DNA of 64,000 nt from Chloranthus sessilifolius (Eukaryota; Streptophyta; Magnoliopsida; Chloranthales; Chloranthaceae): NCBI GenBank assembly GCA_021018995.1, contig CM037588.1, forward strand, positions 150,307,725 to 150,371,724, given 5' to 3'. Under the pieces are notes generated by a model. It saw only the letters and a list, made by a program, of their open reading frames with translations. It did no database searches and was not told where the DNA came from. The position numbers were made by a program, and so were the translations under genes. This document shows, one piece after another, positions 10,710 to 20,818 of this stretch. Numbering within the stretch: the stretch's first letter is position 1; the number at the start of each line of letters is the position of its first letter.

Positions 10710-12100
10710 TGATGAGTAGTGAAATATGATGATATTTCACCCCTAGATACCTATATTTAGCTATCCGATGAAGGCTATCTGATAAGAATTATTAGATTTG
10801 AAGTGTTTCAGGTAAATACAAGCCAAGTGCAGAAAACAGTCCAAGAATTCTGAAAATAATGTCAAAACACTGCAACTTTGGGTCATCGAGAACTTGGTGC
10901 GACTTGTAGCTCAATTTGGACATTCAAGACGGCCGAAGTATGAAATTGTTAAAACACAAAAGTTGTAGATCTTTTTATCAGCTTTCCAACGGATAAAGAA
11001 TCTCCTCAATCTGAGATCGGGACAGAAAATTATCGCCAAAATACTGAAGCAGTGTCTGATGTAAAGTTCGGCGGGAATTCACGAAAATCTGGGAGGTCGA
11101 TGCATCGACCCTATTGGGTCAATTAATCGACCCTAAATTTTCGAGTTGAAACACCTCTGCGGCTGGGAAACTTCGGCTCTATTTAAAGTGGATCAAACAC
11201 TTCAGAAAGGGGGGATTAGGAGCAGGAATTAAAAAAAGAAAATTAGGCAAGAATTAGAGATAGAAATTAGAGGGAGGAATTAGAGGAAATAATTAGAGAT
11301 TTTTTAGAGAGAGTTTTTTTGAGAGGATTATTTATTCATTATTATTTTTGGTTTTAGACTCCTCTGAGCATCTTTTCAAGAGTTCTTCTTTCTCCTTCTT
11401 CTAGGGATTGATTTGGGTAGATTGTACTTAAGATTTGCACTGTCTTTCTTTTACATTCATAGATTGTATTTAGGAAAAGGCATTGTAACCAAAGATTTTT
11501 GGAAGAAATAAAAAGAGGAATGACTTTGAATGAACAAGGAGATCATACACCAAAGATGAGCGGCTAAATCAGTAGATCGGGAAAGATGCGATCCCCAGAT
11601 AAGTACCCATATTTATGATTAATACCATAGTCTAATGTTTTTATTATTTTGATCTACACATCACGAGATACGCTATGCTTCTTACATGACTCATACCGCA
11701 ATGATAGGCTGAGTCATTGTTTTTAGATAGGGTATGCCGGATTGATGATCATACTTTATTTCAAATCATTTTTATGAATGAATGATGGTGATGGTGTGAA
11801 TGATTCTTTAATGAAAGGGGGGTACAAATCTGGGGTAGCATATTTCTTGATCTTATTTAAATATTATTCTTAGATTCTTCGGTAATTAGTTATTTAGATT
11901 AATTTATTTTTCTGCATTTAGGAAAAAGTGATAAATTTTTGGTAAATCGAATCTGCCCTTTGGTACTTCCTTGGGGATGCTTTTAAATCCCTGAAAGAAT
12001 TAATTAAAAATTCAGATTTCCCTGTGGGTTCGACACCTTTGTTCTTGCCATACTACAATAGATCTTGTGCACTTGCAAGGGTTACATTTAAAATACACCA
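10710..12100 (+). repeat. E2 3' LTR
   Basis: It pairs with the LTR at 5647-7019 and keeps the fuller version of the family sequence (ggggggtac, tctggggtagc). Palindrome GGTCGATGCATCGACC is at 11095-11110 and the TATA-like ctatttaaag at 11179-11188. Confidence 0.9.
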
Positions 12101-13739
12101 ATATTCTACCAGTCTTATGATTTAGGTGGTTTGATGAGATGATAATTACTGACTACAAACTAAAACTTAACTGATAATTCAAAAATAAAGATAAAGATGA
12201 AGATACTAAATCCTCCAATCTTTGGTCCGTTCTTCCCATAATATAAATCTACGGATTAAACTATGAGATATACCATTGAGAACAAATATCTTTTATGGAA
12301 GATAAATGGTCAAAAACCCCGATAGGTTTCACGTTGCATCCCTGCAATCAGGACTTAGATGATTTTCATATATAGATATGAGATCAAGGGCATGACTCGG
12401 CACACTTGATCTCAGGTTCAAATAAAAATCATCCCCAAAGTGGGTGAAAATTCTAACAAGAATACCACCATAGATCTGAAATCAAGGGCATAGCTCGGCA
12501 CACTTGATTTCAGATTAGAGAGTAATTAAGATAAAATTACCATTACAGATCCAAGATCTAGGGCATGGCTCGACACACTCGATCCCGGATCATAATCGTA
12601 ATTATATCCACACGATGAAAGCAAAAAGACCATAACAATAATTGGGTAAAATTACCGTCACAGATCTGAGATCCCGGGCATGGCTCGGCACACGCGATCC
12701 CCATTAGTGGCGGGGATTTCATCCGTTCATGATAGCACAATAATCATAAAATAAGATCTCATATTTTAATCCTAAATTTATATTATTAAAAGTACATCCC
12801 TCGGATGGGAATCATTAGATCCCCATCCTTATGAATTTAGCCACACATATTGCAATTAAATGACATAAATAAATAAGGAAGAGAAAATAACATTAATTTA
12901 ATAAATTAAAAATACCTCAACTTCAAAAGAAATTACTTTGATCCAAAAGTACGATGGTCTTCAGAAACGAGAATAATGCAGGAATAAACTTGAGCAAAAA
13001 TATAATAAACTGGAGGAATGAGTACTGGAAATTAAAGGAACAAAGCTCTCAATAAGGAATAAATAAAAACTCCCTATTTCTATGTCTAACTATGAAAAAG
13101 AAAAGCAAAAAACTAAAACTCTAATCTCCTATCTCCCTAATTTCTAATTCTCCCTCGAAGTGTTTGAGTCGCTTTAAATAGATTCCCGATCGCAGAAGTC
13201 TCCCCAGCCGCCAATTTAGGGTCGATTAATCGACCCAATAGGGTCGATACATCGATCCTACAAAAGAGGCTCAAAATCAGCTTTAAAGTAGTCAATTCCG
13301 TGTCAGACTCTCCTTCTCTTCGATTAATCGACCAAAAGGGTCGATGCATCGACCCCCAAAAATCCGTGAATTTTAGCACACTTTTTGTATCAGACACTGC
13401 TTCGGTATTTCAGTCATAACGTTCTGTTCCGAACTCGGATTGAGGTGATTCTTACGCCGTTGGAAAGTGGACGACAAGATCTACAACTTTTGTGTTTTGA
13501 TAATGTCATAATTCAGCCGTCGTGAAGGTCCAAATATAGGCGCAAGTCGCACCAAGTTCTCGATGACCCAAAGTTACAGTGTTTTGATATTATTTTCAGA
13601 ATTCTTGGGCTGTTTTCCACACTTGGCTTGTATTTACCTGAAACACTTCAAATCTAATAATTCTCATCAGATAGCCTTCATCGAACAGCTAAATATAGGT
13701 ATTTAGGGGTGAAATATCATCATATTTCAGTACTCATCA
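12101..13739 (-). repeat. E1 5' LTR, outer piece
   Basis: On the minus strand it starts tgatgagtactgaaatatgatg at 13739, matching the E0/E2 LTR start for roughly 600 bases, including two sets of TCGA palindromes (13219-13262 and 13320-13355). The part 12101-13130 is different from the other LTRs and longer, and contains a tandem stem-loop array. The right target copy of E2 is 12101-12105. Confidence 0.85.
12380..12700 (-). repeat. Four imperfect tandem stem-loop units inside the E1 LTR
   Basis: The core word gggcat(g/a)(g/a)ctcggcacac occurs four times (about 12388, 12486, 12560 and 12676), each flanked by complementary arms. The clearest are gagatcaa/ttgatctc (12380-12387, 12406-12413) and atctgaaatcaa/ttgatttcagat (12474-12485, 12504-12515). 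Arms differ between units while pairing is kept in at least two of them. Confidence 0.65.
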
Positions 13740-14234
13740 ATTATATAAATAATCGACATCGATTGTATAAACAATCGGTATCGATTATTTATAAAATCGA
13801 TATCGATTATTTATAAAATCGATATCGATTATTTTAAGAATCGGTATCGCTCCGTTATTATAGGGAAATTAAAAAAATATTAATTCAAAATATAGATCGT
13901 AGAAAGAAGAAGATAAAATTATACAGAAATGGAAGATAATTTGATTTCTAACTTACATATTTGGTAGCTTGAAGATTGAAGTTCTGAGCATCACCGACTT
14001 TCAAACGTCTCGCCTCCACCGACTTCGAACGAAAAGTAAAAAGTAAAAAGTAAAAAGGTAAAAACCCTAATGATTTGAATCTTTGACAATTATTTATTAC
14101 GATGGGAGTACTTTCGACATTTCATAAAGGCGGGTGACGGCTTAGCTTGCAGCTGGTCGGTTAGGTGAAAGGTTGAAATATAGGGTCTCTGGCAGAAAAG
14201 GTGTATCTGACAGGGTCGATTTGGAAAATTTTCC
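13740..14234 (-). mobile_element. Truncated MULE terminus of the same family as the large MULE
   Basis: Read on the minus strand from 14234, the sequence aligns with the left end of the 12.2-kb MULE (18845 onward): similar terminal repeat (ccctgtcagatacaccttttctgccagaga in two blocks), the block cgttcgaagtcggt, and ctaccaaat(c/a)tgtaagttag. It ends at E1, which inserted into it. Positions 13748-13856 carry the same TCG-N4-CGA array that follows this end in the large copy. Confidence 0.75.
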
Positions 14235-14609
14235 TTGAATTAACAAAGGTGAGTGCTTTGTTATGTGAAATTTATTCTCCAAGGTTATCTTCCCAGTGTG
14301 CTGCACCATAAACGGATCCTATCTACGTGCAGGTTGCATAGGCACTACATCTGAGTTGTTCTATACCATATGTCATTATAAAAAAATAAAAACGTCGATT
14401 CACTAATCATTATTCACGATTCACCCTACCTCGTGGGAAAAATCATGTGTCACATGAAATCTTTTTAGGCTTTTTTTCCCTTCAATCATTAGTCAAATAT
14501 GGTGATTTGTTACTCAAATATGGTGCATTGATATTTCTTTCACCTGATCCTTGAATTGAGCCCAGCTAGCTTAAATGTAGCACTCAATTGCTACCATAAC
14601 CTCTTGGGC

Positions 14610-14612
<3 letters not shown>
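14235..14612. other. Intergenic, nothing recognised
   Basis: Unique-looking AT-rich sequence without open frames or repeats that I can assign. Confidence 0.5.

Positions 14613-14646
<34 letters not shown>
14613..14646. repeat. (TA)n microsatellite
   Basis: An uninterrupted TA run that directly abuts the left end of the inverted-repeat element at 14647. Its partner run is at 15696-15731. Confidence 0.95.
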
Positions 14647-14649
<3 letters not shown>

Positions 14650-15692
14650 AAAGGAGAATGCGCTCGGGGTCGTAGAGATATCTCTACGCAATTGATATGA
14701 GTGAGACACGTAGCACCTTTTTGTAAAGTGATGGGTGACATTGAAACTACTTTACTAAGTAGGGTTACACTTTTAAAATATTTGAAAAGTTAAATATCTT
14801 TTCGGTCGTCATTCTTGACTTTTTTAGAAGTCTTTTTCTTTTCTCTACTCTCTCTTTTTTTAACAAAGTGTCAGATTTACTTTTTCAAGTATATTTTACT
14901 CAAAAAATATGAGCATCCAATAGCGAAGCGTAGCACCTCTGCAGAGAAACGTTGGCGCCTCGTTTTAGGGGTGTCGGTGTTTCGTTTAGAGGCGCCCGCC
15001 GCTTCGAAAAAAAAAAAAAAAAAAAAAATTTGTTTTTATAAAAGCACTAGTGCCCCAAAACAAAGCGGCGACGTTTCGTATATGGGCGTCGGAGCTTCGA
15101 TTTATTTATTTATTTTTATTTATTTTTTATTTTTTATGGAAGCGCCAGCGCCCCAAAACGGAGTGTCATCGCTTCCTTTAGGGGCGCCGGTGCTTTGGAA
15201 TTATTTTTTTTTGGAAGCGCCAGCTCCTCAAAACGAAGTGCTGGCGCTTCGATAATTTATATTTTATATGATTTTATTTTTATCAAAGCGCTGGCTCCCC
15301 AAAACGAAGTGTCAGCGCGTCGATAATTTGTATTTTATATTATTTTATTTTTTTCGAAGCAACGGCACCCCAAAACAAAGGGTCGGCGCTTCGTTTAAGG
15401 GCGCTGATGCTTCGTTTTAGGAGCATCAGCGCTTCGCTTCCGAAGTGCTAGCGTTTCGCTACTGGGCACCATATGTTTTGTGTAAAATATGTATGCAAAG
15501 TAAGTCTGGCACTTTCTTAAAAAAAATAGAGAAAAGAAAGATACTTTAAAAAAGTCAAAAATGACAATTATAAGGGTATTTAAGCGTAATCGTAGTTAGT
15601 AAAGTGGGTCCGGCCCATACCACTCATCACTTCATAAAAAGTACGCTACGTTTCGCGCTCATATCAATACGCTCGATCCCATATTCCCCAAC

Positions 15693-15695
<3 letters not shown>
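14647..15695. mobile_element. Hairpin-rich inverted-repeat element of about 1.05 kb
   Basis: The two ends are inverted copies of each other over some 300 bases each: ttgatatgag...cgtagc (14690-14718) pairs with the reverse of 15640-15675, and the blocks gactttttta and ctttcttttctcta also recur on both sides. The centre (14935-15450) repeats gaagcgccag...ctggcgcttc-type palindromes around cccaaaacgaag; the arms at 15214-15223 and 15241-15250 are perfect. It lies inside a TA microsatellite, which may represent target duplication. There is no coding capacity. A foldback or MULE-derived non-autonomous DNA transposon is likely. Confidence 0.7.

Positions 15696-15731
<36 letters not shown>
15696..15731. 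repeat. (AT)n microsatellite
   Basis: AT run abutting the right end of the element at 14647-15695. Confidence 0.9.
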
Positions 15732-15733
<2 letters not shown>

Positions 15734-15836
15734 CACTTTTTAATTGCTGTGATTATGGGCTTACTCATCCATGTGACACTTGATCAAATGATCAGTTTCC
15801 TCATGGCAGCTGGAGAGCATACACCAAATAACATCT

Positions 15837-15840
<4 letters not shown>

Positions 15841-15923
<83 letters not shown>
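15841..15923. repeat. Compound (AT)n-(AG)n microsatellite
   Basis: About 50 bases of AT followed directly by about 33 bases of AG. Confidence 0.95.
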
Positions 15924-15926
<3 letters not shown>

Positions 15927-16539
15927 GGGGGAAGTGAGGGGAACACAAGGATAGAGGAGAATGATTAGTCATTGTTGGTGTCATGGAAGATTAGATTAAT
16001 TTAATAAGTGATGAACAGTAGAAAGTTGGTATTGTGGGTGACAAGTGGGAAAGAAGACAGCTTCAACTTGTTATTATTTTAAAATACACACTACATACAA
16101 GAGAGAAATCAATATTTCATTAGTCTACGGTCAAAGGGAGGCATAGCCATCCACACATCTCTCCATGTCTCCTCTACTCCTCACACAAGCACACACATTC
16201 TCCCACCTCTGTTACATTTTACGACTAATATAATCAATTCTTATAACTTAAGAGAGAGAGAGATCATGCACTAAGCACAATGCCTACAACTCGGCATTTG
16301 GCCCCTTCCTGCATTGATGCCCTCGTTTTTTTTTGTGGACCGACAGATCATCACTGCTCCCAATGTGTTGGGATATGACTGGTCAAACGCGGCGGATTTG
16401 CCCCGTCTCGTCTAACTCGAGGTAAGTAGTAACGGGGCGGCTGCCAAGTGGTGACCCGGGAAATAGGGCTATCTTGGGAGCCGCAGCAGGTGCGCGAGGG
16501 GACCACGTGTCAACGGCCGAGAGTAGATCAACCAACTTT
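15924..16539. other. Intergenic, nothing recognised
   Basis: Apart from a short AG tract near 16253-16263 I see no feature. The GC-richer piece 16380-16500 has no convincing frame. Confidence 0.4.
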
Positions 16540-16735
16540 AATCTTTACCCAGCAGTTGCTTTTAAAGAGGGAGCGTGGTCACGTGGCAATCTGCTGCTCT
16601 TAAAACTCGCCGATTCATATGGAAGAGCAGATAAATTCTCATTTGCAGAGAGTGAGAAAAGAGAACCGAAACTAACTAAAATAAGTGAACTCTGTTCTAT
16701 CAAGAGATAGCAAAGAGCTATGTTACATGCAACCC
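16540..16735. repeat. Partial copy of the MITE at 31541-31907
   Basis: The end ...agcaaagagctatgttacatgcaacc corresponds to the right terminus of that MITE, and the preceding 190 bases (ctgctgctcttaaaactcgcc, tttgcagagagtgagaaa) align with its right half. The left terminus is not found, so the copy is truncated or strongly diverged. Confidence 0.5.
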
Positions 16736-16774
16736 CATTGACTGCATTTAATCAATTCATGATAAATATTTTTT

Positions 16775-17060
16775 ATTCAATTCTCAAGGGATTTTGAGAT
16801 TAAGGGCATTTTATTAGACTGTCAATTTTTTATTCTATAGGCAAATATTCCAAACAGTTGACGCTTAAATCACATGGTATAGGTCATGTTCCAACATGAT
16901 TTTAAGGTTGTCTTTTGTGATATGTGTCACATGGAATAAAAAATTTGACGATTTAATGACACCCCCATAGTCTCAAGATCTCTTATAGGAAAGATTGGAA
17001 TGAAAAAGTCACTATCGTCTAATTCAATATAGTCAATGTTTTTCAGTATAGGCACCATCT
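16775..17060. repeat. Inverted-repeat element, copy 1
   Basis: Arms around 16785-16850 (gattttgagattaagg... attttttattctat) and 16930-16995 (attccatgtgacac and atcttgagactatg on the reverse strand) are complementary. The outer right sequence (cactatcgtctaattcaa...tttttcag) recurs near 17895-17930 and 32945-32985. Confidence 0.5.
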
Positions 17061-17224
17061 AATAATCTGGTAGGCGCGAATAGAGGTGCCCTTATTTCTC
17101 CAAGAGGATTTTGTTTTAGGTGCGTGGTGCTAAACGCACTAAAATCGGTCCATCCATATATATGGTTAACCCTCTCTTTATGCGTGATTTTTTGAGTAAT
17201 TAATTCAAGTTAAGGTAACTCATT

Positions 17225-17445
17225 TTCACCCATGGTTCAAAATTTAGGCCGAATTGCTTCCGTGTCAATCCCCACCGAAATGATATTTTGAACTGAAATT
17301 TCGGTCCAAATATATATTGAGGGAAAATTTCGATGGAAAACTCGAAATTCAAAATTTTGGCTGAAATTTCGATTCAAATTTTCGGTTTTGGTCATGCCCG
17401 AAACTGCTATTTTGATCCTTGTTCTCACCTACCGAATTACTGAGG
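17225..17445. repeat. AAATTTCGG-rich foldback repeat
   Basis: It begins ggttcaaaattt and ends with the near-inverse tattttgatccttgttc. The inside is a series of gaaatttcgg/ccgaaatttc words. A shorter relative lies at 31128-31250. Confidence 0.4.
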
Positions 17446-17482
17446 GAAACTACACTGAAATTATTGATTGCTTTGAATTGGA

Positions 17483-17905
17483 TGATGGTGATCATTTTTC
17501 GTCTTAATTTTCTACTCAATGTATCTCGAGACTATGAGCGTACCATTAAATGATTAATTTTTTATTCCACGTGGACACATGTTCCAAAAAATGACCTGAA
17601 AATCATGTGACACACCACCACAAAAAATAAGACTATTAGCGGCAGCCAAAAACTACCGCTATTAATAAATAAAAACTATTAAGACAATTAGCTAAGAGCG
17701 TATTAGCGACAATTTTTATGTTAATAGTTGCAGTTTTGACTGCCGCTAATAGTCTTATTTTTTGTAATGTACCCTCAAACATGATTTTTATGTTACTTTT
17801 TGAGATCTGTGCCATGTGAAATAAACAACTAATCATTTGATGGTTCACACTTGGTCTCAAAATCCATTTTGTAAAAGATTGGGGCAAAAAACAATCTCCA
17901 TCATC
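17483..17905. repeat. Inverted-repeat element, copy 2, with nested CACTA-like MITE
   Basis: Arms of about 120 bases (tgatggtgatcattttt...cctgaaaatcatg against catgatttttatg...caatctccatca) flank a central insertion at 17616-17769. The family resembles the elements at 16775-17060 and 31945-32341, with shared words such as ttgagac/gtctca and ttttttattcca. Confidence 0.55.
17616..17769. mobile_element. CACTA-like MITE, 154 bp
   Basis: The ends caccacaaaaaataagac and its near-inverse gtcttattttttgtaatg resemble the CACTACAAAAA ends of CACTA elements with one or two substitutions. The inverted repeat continues through actattagcggcag. The flanks cac and tac agree at two of three target bases. There is no coding content. 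Confidence 0.6.
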
Positions 17906-18835
17906 AGATTTAAACCAATGAACTTTTTTCAGCGTAAGTTCATAATTCCGTGGGCGCGTGTGAATAGTGATATTAGTTTATATTGAGTCATCTAGGAAAT
18001 TTAAACCATCTATTTATGCACTCTAATATGGACGATTGTACATATTTTTAGATATCCGATGAGTTCAATTCTTTATGATCACATAAATCAATGAAAGTAT
18101 ACTTATGACCAAAGTGACAAATTTCGCGAAATTTGTCGAAAAGGGGGTCAAACGAAATTGTCGGGAAATTTTCAGTATTTTTCGATATTTTTTGGCGAAA
18201 TTTTGGAAATTTCGGTAAATTTCGATATTTTTTCTTTGTTTTTTTTTAAATATGTTTGTAATTTAGTATATATTATAGTAATTTTTAAAAAAAATATTAA
18301 ATATATTTTTTATATATTTTTAATCCCCGAATTGTTTTTGAAAGGTATCGAATTAAATCCAAAATGTACTGAAAGACCTCCCACCAAAAAATTACCGAAA
18401 ACGAAATTTGTGACTATGCTTATGACTTTGAACTAACATCATTTTATTAAATTTTACCATTACCCTAAACTTGAATCGATCAAATATAAATAAAGTTAGT
18501 TCGTCACCTTGTCAAAAAATAACATTTAAAAAAAAATTAAAATGCATTTTAAAATAATGTTTCAAATGAACATATAGTAATGTGTTTTGTACCTAAAAAA
18601 TGTACAAAAACAGTTTTTTCACATTTTTTTTTGTACATTTTTCTATATTTTTAATTTCAGTGTAATGTATTTAGAATTTTTATATTATTTTTCCTTTTCA
18701 GTTTTTATCTTTTTTAACAAGGGAATTATTCCCCTATCGATTCTTGTTATACTCCAAGTTTCCAACATGTTTTCCCATTTTCCCTTGTTTTCGTCTAACC
18801 CCGTACTCCCGTACAGTCAGCGGAGTTGGTCATCT
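17906..18835. other. Intergenic AT-rich sequence
   Basis: It contains cgaaattt-rich low-complexity sequence (18115-18240) and T-rich stretches. No gene recognised. Confidence 0.4.
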
Positions 18836-18844
18836 TTTATTTTC
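18836..18844. repeat. Left 9-bp target-site duplication of the MULE
   Basis: tttattttc, identical to 31084-31092. A 9-bp duplication is the hallmark length for Mutator-like elements. Confidence 0.9.
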
Positions 18845-18924
18845 GGGAAATTTACCTGACAGGCCCTATCAGATACGCCTTTTACGTCAGAAACCCTGTA
18901 GTTTCACTTTTACCCAAACAAACC
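18845..18924 (+). repeat. MULE left terminal inverted repeat
   Basis: Starts gggaaatttacctgacaggc. It matches the reverse complement of 31004-31083 at 77 of 80 positions, and all three differences are A/G. Weaker similarity continues for about another 100 bases inward. Confidence 0.93.
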
Positions 18925-19211
18925 CACTGCGCATCGAGCTTACGCACGCCTGTAGGAAATGTCCAAACTACCCCCAATGTAATAAATAGCCGTCCTCTTT
19001 TCAAATCATTTACTGTTTACTTTTTACTTTTTCGTTCGAAGTCGGTAGAAAGTCGTTGTCACTTCGTGGACGCTCGCGTTCAAATCTACAACCTTCAAGC
19101 TACCAAATCTGTAAGTTAGAATTAAAATTACCTTCCATCGCTATAGATTTTTTTTTTTCTCCTCTCTTTGGTGCACATTTTGACATAATTTTTTTAAGTT
19201 TTCCCATATGT

Positions 19212-19400
19212 AATCGATATCAATTTTATATGTAATCGATATCGATCTTATATGTAATCGTTAACAATTACATATTGAGTCGCTATCGATTATATGTAAA
19301 GTCGCTATCGATTACATTTATAGTCGATAACGATTATATATGTAGTCGTAATCGACTATATAAATAGTTGATGGCGACTCTATAACAAATCGATATCGAC
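19212..19400. repeat. TCG-N4-CGA dyad array 1 (left spacer)
   Basis: About nine units of roughly 20-23 bases, such as atcgatatcgat, gtcgctatcgat, gtcgataacgat and gtcgtaatcgac, separated by AT-rich linkers containing tatatg. It lies between the terminal repeat and the first coding frame. Confidence 0.9.
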
Positions 19401-19675
19401 TTTCTATGGATATAATTAATACCCATCATATGAATTAATTTCCCTATAGTTATTACCCTCGATGCCATAATAAATCATATGAGGTTTTATATTTATCTCA
19501 GCCGACGTTCAATTTATTGCCAACTACCCTTTTGTAAAATCATTATGGCAAGTTAGGTTGGAAGAATGAGAAAATTTAATACAACGATTCGTATTCCACC
19601 ATCTAAGAGCTTTAAATACAGGTATAGTTCGTCCTTAGCAAACCTATCATCCCTATCAGCCCATATTTTTCCCAA

Positions 19676-19964
19676 TGTCAGACGATGAAGAAAAATCTTC
19701 TACAACCCAATCAAGTTCGAGCCTGTATGGGAGGACCCACCACCACCACCAGAACCAGATCCTCTGCAGTTCCTGTGGGACGAGTACGATGAAGTAATGG
19801 AGATTTTGGCGAAGGAAGAAAGGAAGAAGAAGAAGGAAGAAAAGAAAAAGAAGAAGGAGGAAAAGAAAAAGAAAAAGAAGAAGGAAGAAAAGAAAAAGAA
19901 ACTTAAGACGGAACCACCCGCCTCTCCACCCCATCCATCACCTGTTCTTCATCCATCTTCCTAA
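19676..19964 (+). pseudogene. Small Pro/Lys-rich protein at the MULE left end
   Basis: The ATG at 19676 opens MSDDEEK and then runs out of frame; a one-base shift near 19690 leads into a frame that stays open to TAA at 19962 and reads EDPPPPPEPDPLQFLWDEYD, a long Lys/Glu tract and a Pro/Ser tail. I take it as a roughly 95-residue gene with one frameshift. The composition (acidic start, proline run, charged helix) shows no known domain. Its 3' half is duplicated at 20305-20425. It could also be the first exon of the protease gene downstream. Confidence 0.45.
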
Positions 19965-20129
19965 ATTTTCTTTTCATTTTTAATTGTAATTGAAAATTTT
20001 TGAATGTAATTAAAAAATTTTGCAAGTAAATGAAATATTTTGGTTCAATGGCGACTTCATGAAATCTTTTGAGTTAGTAAATTAAATATTTTCTATATAA
20101 ATAAACATTTTGAGATCATTGCGACTTTA

Positions 20130-20298
20130 TATTGAGTCGATGGCGATTTCATATGTAATCGATATCGATTACATCTAGACTCGATATCGATTACATATAG
20201 AATCAGTATCGATTATATATAGACTCGATATCGATTACATCTAGAGTCGGTATCGATTACATATAGGGTCGATATCGATTATATATGTAATCGATATA
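20130..20298. repeat. TCG-N4-CGA dyad array 2
   Basis: Units include gtcgatggcgat, atcgatatcgat, ctcgatatcgat, atcagtatcgat and gtcggtatcgat in 20-22-base steps. It lies in the spacer after the Lys-rich frame. Confidence 0.9.
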
Positions 20299-20654
20299 GG
20301 TAAAGAAAAAGGAAGAAAAGAAGAAGGAAGAAAAGAAAAAGAACAAAAGAAAGAAAAAGAAACTTAAGATGGAACCACCCGCCTCTCCACCCCATCCACC
20401 ACCTGCTCTTCATCCATCTTCCTAAATTTTGGTTAGAAGCGGAGGACCGCTTTTATCGAAGAATCTTCCTTAGGACGTTGCTGCAAGATTTTCTTTTCAT
20501 TTTTAATTGTAATTGAAATATAATGAATGTAATTAAAAATTTTACAAGTAAATAAAACATTTTGATTCAATGGCGACTTCATGAAATCTTGAGTCAGTAA
20601 ATTAAATATTTTCTATATAAAAAAATATTTTGAGGTCATTGCGACTTTATATTG

Positions 20655-20818
20655 AGTCGATGGCGATTTCATATGTAATCGATATCGATTACATGTAGAC
20701 TCGATATCGATTACATATAGAATCGGTATCGATTATATATAAACTCGATATCAATTACATCTAGAGTTGGTATCGATTACATATGTAATTGATAACGACT
20801 CTATATGTAATCGATACA
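20655..20818. repeat. TCG-N4-CGA dyad array 3
   Basis: Copy of array 2 within the tandem duplication, with a few substitutions and a slightly different 3' end. Confidence 0.88.

Larger units (their letters stand above)
5647..12100 (+). mobile_element. Complete non-autonomous Athila-like retrotransposon E2
   Basis: It has two LTRs (5647-7019 and 10710-12100), each starting tgatgagtagtg and ending tacacca, an Asp-tRNA primer site, and a purine-rich tract aggtttgggggtg directly before the 3' LTR. The flanks gtatt (5642-5646) and atatt (12101-12105) form a 5-bp target duplication with one mismatch. The 3.7-kb interior has no gag, protease, RT or integrase, only one short frame (8332-8716). It would depend on proteins of an autonomous Athila. 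It sits inside the LTR of E1, so it is younger than E1. Confidence 0.9.
1468..13739 (-). mobile_element. Athila-type Ty3/gypsy retrotransposon E1, interrupted and truncated
   Basis: This is a minus-strand element. Its 5' LTR is at the right (13739 down to 12101, continuing at 5646-5492 after removal of nested E2). It is followed by an Asp-tRNA-type primer site (5485-5468), a leader, gag and protease-RT, and is cut at 1468 by the E0 LTR. RNase H, integrase and the 3' LTR are not in the window. The protease motif DLGAS and the RT motif FMDDF are the forms usual in Athila elements. LTR and coding region therefore agree on one family. The flank 13740-13744 (attat) is its expected target-site copy. 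Confidence 0.85.

Noticed and set aside
16474..16710. 78-codon frame in intergenic DNA as host gene
   Set aside because: It overlaps a partial MITE copy and shows no recognisable domain.
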